Below are positions 40,284 through 51,073 of a stretch of 64,000 bases of DNA, piece after piece (position 1 is the stretch's first letter; each line of letters opens with the position of its first letter). Made by a program: the position numbers and the translations under genes. Origin of the DNA: Epiperipatus broadwayi (taxonomy: Eukaryota; Onychophora; Udeonychophora; Euonychophora; Peripatidae). Under the pieces are notes generated by a model. The model was not told where the DNA came from. It did not search any database and saw only the letters and a program-made list of their open reading frames with translations. The stretch covers positions 126,001 through 190,000 of the forward strand of contig JAQFVV010000459.1 in assembly GCA_028023455.1 (NCBI GenBank), given 5' to 3'.

Positions 40284-40466
40284 GTATTGTCTATTTGTGT
40301 TATTACTAACAAATTGTTTGTAAAGTCTAAATAAAGTTTAACATTTTATATACATTCAACATTCACTCATAAATGATGGAAATAGTCCAACATATCACAT
40401 CATAAGTGATTTCACACTTATTTTAATTGCTTATCTTAACCTAACAATTTTGCATAGTTACTTGAG

Positions 40467-40468
<2 letters not shown>

Positions 40469-40548
<80 letters not shown>
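40469..40548. repeat. (TA)n microsatellite
   Basis: About 39 uninterrupted TA units. Confidence 0.95.
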
Positions 40549-40549
<1 letters not shown>

Positions 40550-40551
<2 letters not shown>

Positions 40552-40661
40552 TAAGAGCATGATAATTAGCTCTAAACAAGCTTTTTTTTTTATTTATGAT
40601 AAATGCATTTATCATAAATAAAAAAAAAGCTTGTTTAGAGCTAATTAGCATGCTCTTAATT
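40550..40661. repeat. Near-perfect 56-bp-arm palindrome
   Basis: The arms meet without spacer at AAATG|CATTT (40605/40606). They differ by one substitution (ATTATCAT versus ATTAGCAT) and one base in the A/T run. The palindrome directly adjoins the (TA)n array and could extrude as a cruciform. Confidence 0.9.
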
Positions 40662-43600
40662 TTACATATTTGTAAGTGCAAGCTATATATAAGTCATGTG
40701 GCATCTGACTTTTTATTATTACTATTATATATATATATATAGTCATATTTTTAGAAGTGTCATAAGCATAATAGCTTATATTGCTTTTGATAATTTTATT
40801 CATTAATAAAATAACAGTATTATATTAAAATGTGTGTCAGAAAATTGTATTCTAATAGTATAGAAATTTACTTATAAGACAGAAGAGAGTAGAGAATCTA
40901 AAATTAACATAAAATTAGCTTTTGTAAATTTTTAGAATAGTAGTATAAAAGTCAAAATATTAGATTATAATGGGTCAGTTTTGGGTTTATAAAAGTAATT
41001 GTAATATTTAATATTTTTAAATATTTTATTTGGAAGTCGTAATAAATTATAACTAGATATTTAAAAAGTAGTTGATAGATTAACTTAAAGTTTAGAATGT
41101 TATTTTTGTCATGTGTGGAAGTGTATGTGCATGAATGCAGGGAAATTATGTTTTATAATTAACTAAATGGTTTTATTTTGAGTTATTTAAATTCATGTTA
41201 AAAAAAGAATGAGGAAATATAAATGAATATATTATTGTAATATTAGTTAAGGTAATTTAATGAATAGACTATTTACTAATTTGAATATTCAAAGGTAATT
41301 CAGTCAATAAATTTTGTGATTATGTTTTTTATAAGAAAACTTGTTAATTTTTTTTTCTAATTTAAGTTTATTTTCAAAATATCTAGACTAATTTGACATC
41401 ATCAATTGATTGACATATCTTCTGATTCTTTTTCTTCTGGTCTGGTTTAATGCTTGGCACAAGATAAAATTTCAAAGTAGTATTTTTTTTATAATTTTAT
41501 TATTTTTCCTAAACGTATTTAATTTAAACTTAAATTTTGTCATTTTTCAATCTACAATAAACTCCAAGTAGTTTCAGGTATCCTCATTTTTTGATAACTA
41601 AATTTCAATTAAGCTTTCTTAATTATTATAAAAATGCTTTGAGATGATTTTATCATTATTACTAGCTATTTCAGTAAAATTAATTACAGAAGAAGTTTTA
41701 ACAGTAGCAGTTGTTGTATTTATTTATGAAGTTTATAACTAAAATTATGCAGAACAATGTTCCAACTCTTATTTTGCTTAGTTATCTTGTAAATGAGATA
41801 AATTTTAAAAGAATACAATTAAAATGCATAGACTATTAAGCTGTATATTTAAAGTTTTAATGCATTCTATCAATTCACTTATTTAATGACTAAAATTATT
41901 AATTGCCATTGGAACTGTTTAAAGAATAATTTTAAAATTTTTAAATAATTAACCTGCTTTATTAATATTCTTCATATATCAAACATATGCTTGAGGAATG
42001 ATAATAATTTTAGAAATGTTTTACTATGCTAAAACTCTTTAATTAAAATTTTGAAGAAATAATATAACATATTATTTATAAGAAGTATAAAATATTAACT
42101 TGTCAATCTATACTATGAAGTTAGTAGAAATATTTCTAAAGGCATTCTGATATGCTAACAAAACACTTTATAAATTATACCATGCAAATGTATTAAGTAA
42201 TAATCTGGAAACATCTCATTATATTCCACAAATAATTTAGAAAATGCTTAACATATGTTCTTTAAAAGAATAAAAATGAAGCCACAGTATTAATTAAAAA
42301 TAAACCTGCAGGATCCCAAAATTGTTTATCAGCTATAAGAGTTATTGTATTACAATGTTGTCATTTCCCTGTTGTGACTCATTATTGTTTTATTTTCATT
42401 CATTTTGCTGCTTATATTTAGAAGTGCTTATATATTTTTAGAACTAAATTAGATATAAGAACTGTCATATATGTTTTGTTTGGGAAATTCTTTTGCATGT
42501 ATGAAATAATAGTTTTGATTAGAATATTTCCAGTCGAATTAATGTTATATGCACTTACCAGATGGCTTAGAACAAAGCTATCTCACTTATGAACTAAGGT
42601 TTTTTTATTAGTAAAAATATGTTATGCAATATTTTCTTCAAAATTGTGTTATATTTAATGTAATACTATTCTGTATTATAAGTGGGACAGGTAATTAATT
42701 TATGTAATATTAATTTTGAGGGGTTTATAAAAATTTGTAGATATTCTACACATTATCAGGTAATATTTATTATATATTTGCTATTGCTTGATAAGCTAAA
42801 TCATACTTTATTTATTTTGAGTCAGTGGAGATTTTCTATCTCACCAGAATTATTTTAAACGTACGAGATCTTACTCAGTTATGTGCTAAATAACCAAAGT
42901 AATTAATTATCAGAAGCTTTTCTTTTATATTTTTGCATAAAATGCAATAGTAATTATAACTGCTAGTATTTTTTATGCATTGAAAATTAGTATTCTCACA
43001 TTTTTATTCACATTATTATTCATGTCCACTGGTTACCATAATTTTAATATTTAATATTTCATACATGTGTGAATTGCAACTTTGTGACAAAAATTTCATA
43101 TGCTATTAAAATTTCTTTATTATTTTTTCAGTTGGTTGACTTAAATTCCAAATGTTGGTTCACATATTCCTTATTGTTAGTCTGATTAAAATTTTGAATA
43201 TGACTTTGTTAGTTATAGTGATGTTTTTATTTTGTCATTGTTAGTTATACTATTGTTTAGCCTCATAATGTAAGACCCTACTGATACTTAGTAGTTTATT
43301 TGACAGAGTGGATAAGTTCCCCATACTTATTATATTCCATGATATGATAGTGCTTATTTCCAGTGATTGCTATCATGTATTTAGAAGGTACATGTTTTTA
43401 GTGTTTCCTTCCATGTTTTCCTGATGCACTGTAAAAAAAGTCCAGTCATCATATTTTGCCTCAGAACTAGGTGTTTAGAACCATCATTCTTATGATATAT
43501 TAATTGATTATGCTAGTTTGCTCTGTGGAGCCTATTTTTGGCCTTTTAGATATGATGTATTTAAAGCTTGTTTTCCAACATGGTATGTTAGGTTTTATTG

Positions 43601-44261
43601 TGTTTTGGTACATGATGATAAGATAAGCTAGTTTGAAGGATTTAATTTCTTCAGGTTGTGCTTGATTATAATAGTGCTTAAGGCTGTAACAATGTCTATT
43701 TTGTGCTGTTATGATGCTAAAATCGTCCACAAACCAACCAGCAACAGTTAGTAATATTAGATGTTCAACTTGCAAGAATATGTCCAGGAGGTGCAATCTA
43801 CGCATGCTATGTAATTGCTGTTTTCATCTAAACTTTCACCGATGGATGTGTAAGTCATTTACTTTTAACATTTTAGTAATTTATATTAGGTGGACAGTAA
43901 TTTCTTAGTTTTATGTGTGAAAATAACTTCTGATGAATGCCCCATATATTTCATTCATTTATTTGATTATTGTTAGTTCAAAATCCTAAATGATAGGAGA
44001 GTTTTTTATTTGTAATTGGAGAGTTATTTTAGATATGCCATCTATTGCTTAAGTGTAGTTAGCTAATAATTTCAAGCATTAGCAAATCAATCATTCAATC
44101 CTGGTTACTAATTTTTATAATGCTTTAATTTAGAATAAATAAATAAAAGAGAAATGATATGTCAATAAGCTAATTATTAATCCAGTGTAAAGCATAGATT
44201 TTATGGTGCCCAAAATTTGTTGAGGGATTATTCAAATTGGAAGTGTATAGTAAAGAATACA
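40662..44261. other. Mostly nothing recognised
   Basis: AT-rich DNA between Penelope copies, without repeats or motifs that I recognise apart from the ORF listed at 43500. Confidence 0.5.
43500..43805 (-). other. Unassigned 101-codon ORF
   Basis: The minus-strand frame contains a varied, non-low-complexity peptide (for example WFVDDFSIITAQNRHCYSL and EEIKSFKLAYLIIMYQN), unlike most ORFs in this AT-rich DNA. There is no start context, neighbour or recognisable domain. It may be a decayed transposon fragment or chance. The flanking frame closes on both sides with several stops. Confidence 0.15.
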
Positions 44262-44521
44262 GATGTGACTAAGGTAACATACCATGAATGTGCCAATGAA
44301 ATTATGTTCAGTTGAAAAAATACAAAAATATTGGATACAGAAGAAAAAATAGAAAGAAGAAAATGTAAAGAAGCTGCTCACATGACAATGGCAAAAAATC
44401 CCAGAAGCGAAACTAGTGTGACTATACATAATGTATGGCTACCTCTAATCAACTTTGCTCTTAGGAAAAAGTGGAAAAATCAGAAGGGACCTCATATATG
44501 AAATTTCTACAGACTGTTACC

Positions 44522-44600
44522 TTTGGCAGGATGGCTCAGATGGTTAGAGCATTACCTTAAAATTCAATACTCAAGAATATAAGGGTTTAAGTTTGGATAA
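44522..44600 (+). other. tRNA-like segment, element 3 left
   Basis: TGGCTCAGATGGTTAGAGCA is a close match to a tRNA D arm (GCTC/GAGC stem). AAGGGTTTAAGTTTGG is a possible B-box remnant. The central part is longer and AT-richer than a true anticodon arm. Confidence 0.65.
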
Positions 44601-44624
44601 TTCCATATTAGCACTGTCACTGGT

Positions 44625-44695
44625 CAGGCCAGCAACACTTGTAGAAGAGGGGAGAATAATACATCTTGAAACATTGTGCATATACTAACCAGTTT
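44625..44695 (+). ncRNA. Decayed hammerhead-like motif, element 3 left
   Basis: Aligned with the other pseudo-LTRs: core CTTGTAGA, GAAAC at 44668, ACA-TTG-TGC-A. AAGA/TCTT can still pair at the stem II position. Core changes predict loss of activity. Confidence 0.4.
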
Positions 44696-44999
44696 TATGT
44701 GCTATTTACTAACAATAGAATGCATTTGGAATATATAAATAAAGTTAAAATTTTCTAAATACATTCAATACACTTATCAGATGATGGAAAGAATCCAATA
44801 TAAAAATACAACTAGAACACCATCATCAGAAATTTCCAGGAAAACACTAAGTATTCAGTATGTACTTGATACTATATCAAACATTAGACATTATAAAAAT
44901 TATGTCCAAAGCTGGCCAAAGTAGAAAATTATTTAACTTTCTTATGTAAATGTAAATCTGAAAGGATAATTCTTATAGGTTTGCAATTAAATCTTCCAA

Positions 45000-46780
45000 T
45001 TCATTCACAGTCCGTTGAGAAATTTACTAAGAGAGCAAGTGTAGCTCTTATAAAAAAAGAATAAATGCTCAAAGGTCTGCTAAGTATCAAGCAATGCAAT
45101 CCATTAAATAATGTAAATGTTTTCTAAAAAATAAACTTACTGATGAAGACTACATGATAGTTTCTCAAGCAGTAAGAAATTTATATTCTACATTACATGA
45201 AAAAATAAAACAAATGCCAAAAGAAGAAACTTGCTGATATACATGGCCATGTCCAAAATTAATCTACTAAGCAATGTTCCAAATTTATCTGTTAAAAATA
45301 TCAGTTCTAAATATCTAACAGATACTGAAATTTCTGTTCTTGAAAGATAATTAAACTTTGTCATCACACCACCTAACATCCCTTTATTAGATATAATTTG
45401 CAGCCACTGTCGAAGCCACTCAAAAATTACCTTTAGAAGAAGCAGTAGAATTATGCTGGAGAATAAAAGAATACTTGACAAGCAATAAAAATTGAAGTCA
45501 AACATATCCTATGGTGAAAGAAAAGCAATTAAATCACTCAAAGTATATGAATCTATAATTATTCTTCCTGCTGACAAAGGCAATGCAACAATTGTAATGG
45601 ATACAACTGATTTTGACAAGAAAATACAAGAACTCCTCACAGTAGGCCAATATAACAAGTGGTAAAAAAATCCAATACCATGTATGAAAACAAAGTTACA
45701 TGCATTACTCAGAAATCATCACAAGTACATCATTGATTTAGAACATCATATTTTAGAAAAATTCCTCATCCTTATGGTCTACCTAAGAATCACCTTACAA
45801 AATTTGGCAAGATTTGTTCTTAAAGTTCTAAGTTCTTTGGCCTACAAGACGCTGTCCTTTGTCACAGATTTTAGACACTTTGTAGAATTAATCAAGAACA
45901 TTGAAAGAACTTACTTACTGGTAAGCTTTGTTGTGGAAATTTCATTCATGAATGTACCATGTGAAGAAGCACTGTCTATTATAATAAAAAGATTAAATGG
46001 TGATTATAATTTACACCCCAGAAAAACTTTCTATTGGTAGTATAATGGAACAATTAACATTGTGCATAAGAGCAGCCTACTTTAAATGTAACACAGAATT
46101 CTTTTAACAAAATGAAGGAATGACTATGAGCTGACCATTGACTTCCCTGATTAACAATATTTACATGGAAGGATTTAAAACCATAGCCATAAAACTACTC
46201 CATATCCACCTAATGTTTGGCTTCACTATGTGGATGCTACATTTGTTGTATGGCCACATGGTGAAGCACTGCTACAAACTTTCTGCAAATATCAACAACC
46301 CATCCCACTCAGTTAAATTCATGATAGAATCAGAACAAGAACCAAAATTGGAAAAATCCAAACTACTGTTTAACAAAAACATATACATACCGAAAATACC
46401 TAGCCTAAACATCCAATCACACAAAACATGGAGTTATACTATTACTATGGAACAGTACAAAAAGTTTGTTCAGAAACCAGCAATTTGGAAAAAGGAAAAA
46501 AAATATATACAGAACAAAGTTTTATGAAAAATGGTTATCCATTAGCTGTTATTAAGAAAATGTTAAATAGACAACAAAAAAACATCAAGAGAAAAGACAG
46601 TTATTGGTTCTATAATGTATCCATACATTCCAAAATAGTCGACAAATTAAGGTAAGTCTTCAATCACTATACCATCAGAACGGTTTTCCAGAGCCATATA
46701 ACACTATGAGGAATTCTAACATCGACAAAACCTAGACTTGAAATGCTGAAAAAAATAATTTGAGACCAGTCATCCCATTG
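45000..46780 (+). pseudogene. Penelope-type reverse transcriptase, element 3 (badly decayed)
   Basis: Recognisable blocks are an N-terminal region (~45140-45220, LTDEDYMIVSQAVRNLYSTL), LPLEEAVELCWRIKE (~45430), AIKSLK...IIILPADKGNATIVMD (~45525-45600), and RT blocks at 45684-46040 and 46138-46527. Compared with element 2, the motif-A string is SFVVEISFMNV (both aspartates lost), and motif C reads YVDA in the frame where element 1 has YVDD (~46228). PKIHK...PLRPIVS is missing. Frameshifts and stops are frequent. Only traces of the GIY-YIG region are visible near 46750. Not functional. Confidence 0.8.
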
Positions 46781-47092
46781 AAAAGTGCTTGCAAGCAGAC
46801 AAACTAATGATTAGAAGAGAGAAAAGAGATGTGTCTAAGGTAGGAGATCATGTGTCTGACAAATGAACATATGTTCAATTGGGAAAATTCAAAAGTATTG
46901 GATAAAGAAGAAAAAGTATAAAAAAGAAAAATTTAAGAAGCTGCTCACACGATAATGGTAAAAAATCCCATACGATCATGTGACTATACATAATGTATGA
47001 AAACCACTAATCAACTTTGCTCTTAGGTAAAAGTGGAGAAATCAGGAGGAATTCTTATAGATATGTATATGAAATTTCTACAAATTTTGGCC

Positions 47093-47178
47093 TTTGGCAA
47101 GATGACTAAGTTAGTTAGAGAATTACCTTAAAAAACCAAAACTCAAAAATCTAAGGACCCAGATTTGAATCCCATGCT
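47093..47178 (+). other. tRNA-like segment, element 3 right
   Basis: TGACTAAGTTAGTTAGAGAA is a degraded A box and GGACCCAGATTTGAATCCC a good B box, 47 bases later. Confidence 0.6.
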
Positions 47179-47194
47179 ATTACTTTCTCTGGTA

Positions 47195-47260
47195 AGGCCA
47201 GCAACACCTGAAGAAGAGGGGAGACTAATACCTCACAAAACGTTTACTAACCTATTTGAT
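47195..47260 (+). ncRNA. Hammerhead-like motif, element 3 right
   Basis: CTGAAGA core at 47208-47214, GAGG/CCTC as stem II (differing from element 1 on both strands of the stem), then AAAAC and a shortened stem III region. AGG/CCT can pair as outer stem I. Probably inactive. Confidence 0.45.
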
Positions 47261-47371
47261 GTACTATTACTAACAGTTGAATGTATTTGGAATATTTAAA
47301 TAAAGTTGATTTTTCTAAAGACATGCAATACACATATTAGATGATGGAAATAGTTCAATGGAAAAATACAA

Positions 47372-47819
47372 TTAATATTTTTTTTTCTTATAAATACTTT
47401 ATCATAATGTTATATATTATTGTTTAAATAGTGTTCTCATTCTGATTCATTTAGTTTATTTCAGGTCTGATAAATATCTATGAACAATCATTCTTCTCAT
47501 AAATTATAATTTCATCACGTTTTCTTCATTATTACTAATACAACTACCAATATTTTATCTCATGATTTATACTTGCAATTTTTGTGTTCCCATGGCTAAT
47601 AAAATAAGGATAGCAAGAGTTAGCATGGCTTGCCCTCAATGAATAGCGTGGTTTGCCTGGCACATATCAGTTAGAAATGGTTGCAAGTTATGAATAAATA
47701 CATAATTTGTGATTCTCGGATTAAATATTTTAACATTACCGTTTTTAGTATATGAAATGAGTAATCGAAATATATATTCTTTATCCATGTTCAATCAAGA
47801 TAAATGATTGTTCGATGCA
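47372..47819. other. Nothing recognised
   Basis: AT-rich DNA ending in an interrupted (AT)n tract at 47822-47846. Confidence 0.5.
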
Positions 47820-47845
47820 TTATATAAATATATATATATATATAT

Positions 47846-48381
47846 CACCAGAATCATCAACCATTATTCATCCACAACAGGATGATCATTTTCTCCATGT
47901 TTAATTTAACTTCTCCAATTTCTAGGCTCTCTTTTTTGCATCATCATTTTTTATTTTGTCCATCCATCTTACATGTGGGTTTATTATGGGTCTTTTACAA
48001 TCTCTTGGAATCCAGTTTAAGATTTTAATGTTTCCATAATCTTCTAACAATATGTCTAACCTAACTCCAGTCTCTTAATTCGTCCAATGATGTCAGTAAC
48101 ACCTCACAAGTAAGAACTGCTAAAAACATATTTAGTTAAACCTTTTTTTTTAACCCATAGACATATTTTCTTTTTATATTAGGTTATTTCTACCAAAAGT
48201 ACCCCAACCAAGTTTAGTTTTATGATTAATTTCTACAATTGTGTTTCCATCTGTAATAATAATTTGAGCAAAGTATTTGTGATTACTAACTTCTTCTAGC
48301 TCATTATTATCAAACTTGATTTCGTTTTTTTGAAAAATTCCATTAGTTATTACTTTAGCATTTTTAACATTTATCTTTAAT
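47846..48381 (-). mobile_element. RTE-type LINE fragment (3' end, older copy)
   Basis: Collinear with the 3' end of the full RTE copy at 53157-53838, sharing CATCAACCATTATTC/A, TTTTACAATCTCTTGGAATC and TTTTTAACATTTATCTTTA. It lacks an internal ~140-bp block (equivalent to 53432-53570) and has many substitutions. The 3' terminus again abuts an AT tract. It ends where an AT run and the LTR element begin. Confidence 0.85.
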
Positions 48382-48391
48382 ATATATATAT

Positions 48392-50496
48392 TATAACGAT
48401 CGAAATGAAAGTGAAGATCGAATCTAACCGCAAAAACAATATCTGCAACTACCAGGGCGCCATCTAGGCATTTGAGCCTAGAAAAATTTATAGAGTAGGC
48501 AGATACGCGCTGTTAAGATTCCACTTTATTTAAATATTCCCATCATTAGCCCAAGTCACTAGCTCAGCGGAGACGCAGAGATAAAAATCTATAAATTTTA
48601 TATCTTAAATATAAAAGAATAAAAGCCATTGCCAGAAATTAACACATAAAAATATTTATTTACGCACATATAAAATAACATTTAAATTTTGAGGAATAAG
48701 TTTAACATTTTAGATTTTTATATTAACTTTTAATTTTACATTTAACTAAGTTTCAATGAGTTTAATATTTTATTTAGATGGTCAAGTATGAATAGACTAC
48801 ATAGATTTGCATTTGAAAAGAAAATATTCTTCCCTGATTTAACCTTAGGCTAAAATTCGCAGTCAAACTGGCGCCAATCCATCTGATACATTCATGTATT
48901 CAATGTAGCATGATACGACAACACAAAATACTATACTGTCAGGAAACGTACATCTGAACAATAAGTAGAAATAGAGAAGACATTGACTCTCCACCAACAG
49001 GGATGTGACATCTGTTGGCAAGTAGAACAATAAACAAAAAAACTCCATAGGAATGGACTGCGGTCTTCTGCCGACTTACAAACCCATCCATAGGCAAACA
49101 GAGGGTGTGTGGAGTATATCTATAATCCTGCCCATAGTGGACCTCCTACTACATCTACTAATTACACAAATATATCCAATCCATTGAACCAATTCAACTA
49201 CGAAATGAATAACCTAAGATTACCCTCCCTTAATATAACTTTACAAAACTATATAGCCATTCACGCCCGACTTAAATTTAACATTTAAATACGTTCGCAC
49301 AAATGCACTTAATAAAATTTGTTTTAAAATGTTGAGTACAGATCAGCTGCACAGATTCCACGGTCAAAAACATTCCAAATTAAACACAACCGATCAAAAT
49401 ACAAAGTCATCGATAAATGTCACTTGCATAGGGAATATACAAATCCCATTAGCATTCATTGTAAGATGCTTGCAGTGATATCGTTGACATATATTCTAAT
49501 CGAATGTGAAAACCACAACATTATCAACCGCTAACGAATCTATGCAATGTCTATACCCAACCTAAATTTCATCATTTAAAATTTAAACAATAAACAATTT
49601 ATACAATAAGAAAAAAAAAATGGAAATGATTTTTATCAATCGGAAAACATATAAAATTAAGCATTATTAATTTGATTTAAAAACTTACAAAAGTCAGATA
49701 AGAGTCCGTTTTAACATTTAAGTTGGCTTGTTTATTAATTTGTAAAACTTGACAAAAGTTCTTCATTGATTTCAATAATTGTTCATTTCATATAGCTTAT
49801 GGTAAAAGAGTCCATGTTCCCGTTGGCAATTCCCACGGAGACTTTCCTGGAAGACCGGTCTGATATTTTGGAGGTAGCATTAGCTGGTTCTGTTCTGGTA
49901 TCACAGTCTTTGCATTTTTAAAATAAATGAGTGAGGACGGCAAGTGCGTCTTGTCGCTCGACTCACCAAAATCAAGATGGAAAACTGACTGGAACTCAAT
50001 ATTTTTTCTTTTTATAGTCCTCCTATGGATTCCATGAACAAAAACGTCACTGTTCTATTTTTTTTCGTTATGGTCTGGGCCTTTATTTGCTTCCATTGGT
50101 CAAGCTAAAATCTCTTTCCTCTCTTATCTAACTTTTCATCTGACTTTTTAATTAAACAGCTTTTAGATAATTAATAAACAATCATTTCCACTTATAGATT
50201 ACAGGAATTAATTAATACCTGTTTTTATTTTAACTTACGTTATTTTTTTATTAAAATGTTTTTATATTTCAATCTTGTATTTTTTTATTAAAAAAAATAC
50301 GTTCAAATACTTTTTTTTTTTTTTGTTTATGAAAAAAATATTTTTAAAGTTTAGCATCTGTGCGAATATATACGTTTAACAAACATTTTAATTTTAGCGT
50401 TTAGTTTTTTTTTCTTTTTAATACACTTATTTTTATATGCGAACTTAAAAGTTTTTATTTTAAATTAATGTAACGACATATTTACATATCGTTACA
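48392..50496 (-). repeat. 3' LTR of family-2 element (~2.1 kb)
   Basis: Shares its promoter block with the solo LTR at 57747-59879: GGACTATAAAAAG and GTTCCAGTCAG (minus strand, near 50030-49990) and CTCCGTGGGAATTGCC. The terminal TG...CA pair is changed at its 3' edge (TA instead of CA). Confidence 0.85.
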
Positions 50497-51073
50497 TATC
50501 GGTAAACTTCCTCAAAAAAGTAAAAACATTTAAAAAAAAAAAGAATTTACTTAGTGTTAGTAATTACGTTACACAAATTTGTTATATATGAAATTTCAAA
50601 AGGACAAAACTTTTTTTTAAAAAGACAACAGTAATTACAAATATAATGATAAAAAAAAAGTTGACTGATGATTCCTTACTACCAGCTAAATTTCTGCCCC
50701 CTCCCTTCCAAGTTTCATTTCTCCTACCTTTAAGTATTATTTAGGCAAGTTAAATGATTAGATTTTAAACAAGACTTTTTAAAAAAAAAATTATGATTTA
50801 TATTTATTAATTACATTTTATTTATTACTTTTTATTCCTCGTATTTCTCTTTACATATGCGCAATTTTTCTTACTGGCAGTACCTTTTTACACAAAATTT
50901 AAACTATAACTTTACGTTAATACAAAACATATATCTATACTCATTTCAGAAAAATTATTACAGGCTTCATTTTCAAGGTACTCGTGGTTTATTAATAGAC
51001 AAAAAATTTCATCATCATCAATTCCCCTTCTCAGGGTCAATCTCTGAAATAAGGCCACACTTGGGACGCCAAT
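50497..51073 (-). other. 577-bp internal region of family-2 element
   Basis: On the minus strand it starts with the primer-site-like segment. A short open stretch follows (overlapping a 67-codon frame, 51115-50912), then A/T homopolymer runs and GAGGAAG just before the 3' LTR as a possible polypurine tract. No gag, protease, RT or integrase motif is seen. Confidence 0.6.
51054..51072 (-). promoter_or_regulatory. Putative primer binding site, family 2
   Basis: TGGCGTCCCAAGTGTGGCC on the minus strand begins one or two bases after the LTR end. It resembles the TGGCGCCCAACGTGGGG-type sites used by LTR elements. Confidence 0.6.

Larger units (their letters stand above)
37307..40402 (+). mobile_element. 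Penelope-like element 2, 5'-truncated, head-to-head with element 1
   Basis: Plus-strand copy of the same family as element 1. It starts inside the N-terminal coding region and runs through RT, a triplicated GIY-YIG segment and the 3' pseudo-LTR, ending GATGGAAATAGTCCAACA. The junction with element 1 shows no spacer. Both outer ends carry the same 3' terminal sequence, so the pair forms a ~6-kb inverted structure. Confidence 0.88.
44262..44813 (+). repeat. Left pseudo-LTR of Penelope element 3
   Basis: Contains the coding tail, the tRNA-like segment (44522-44600, TGGCTCAGATGGTTAGAGC) and a decayed hammerhead-like segment (44625-44695, intact GAAAC, core changed to CTTGTAGA). It also has an AATAAA at ~44738. 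Confidence 0.8.
44262..47371 (+). mobile_element. Penelope-like element 3 with direct pseudo-LTRs
   Basis: Direct repeats of ~550 bp (44262-44813 and 46829-47371) flank a ~2-kb body coding for RT and linker. Each begins inside the end of the coding region (GATGTGNCTAAGGT) and ends GATGATGGAAAnA-TCAAT followed by AAAAATAC. This matches the tandem, pseudo-LTR arrangement known for Penelope-like elements. The copy is more decayed than elements 1 and 2. Confidence 0.85.
46829..47371 (+). repeat. Right pseudo-LTR of Penelope element 3
   Basis: Direct copy of 44262-44813. It carries a tRNA-like segment (47093-47178, with the best B box of the four, GATTTGAATCCC) and a hammerhead-like segment with a fitting CTGAAGA core. 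Confidence 0.8.

Noticed and set aside
40436-40681. Tyr-Ile repeat ORFs at 40436-40681 and 60398-60589
   Set aside because: Translations of (TA)n microsatellites.
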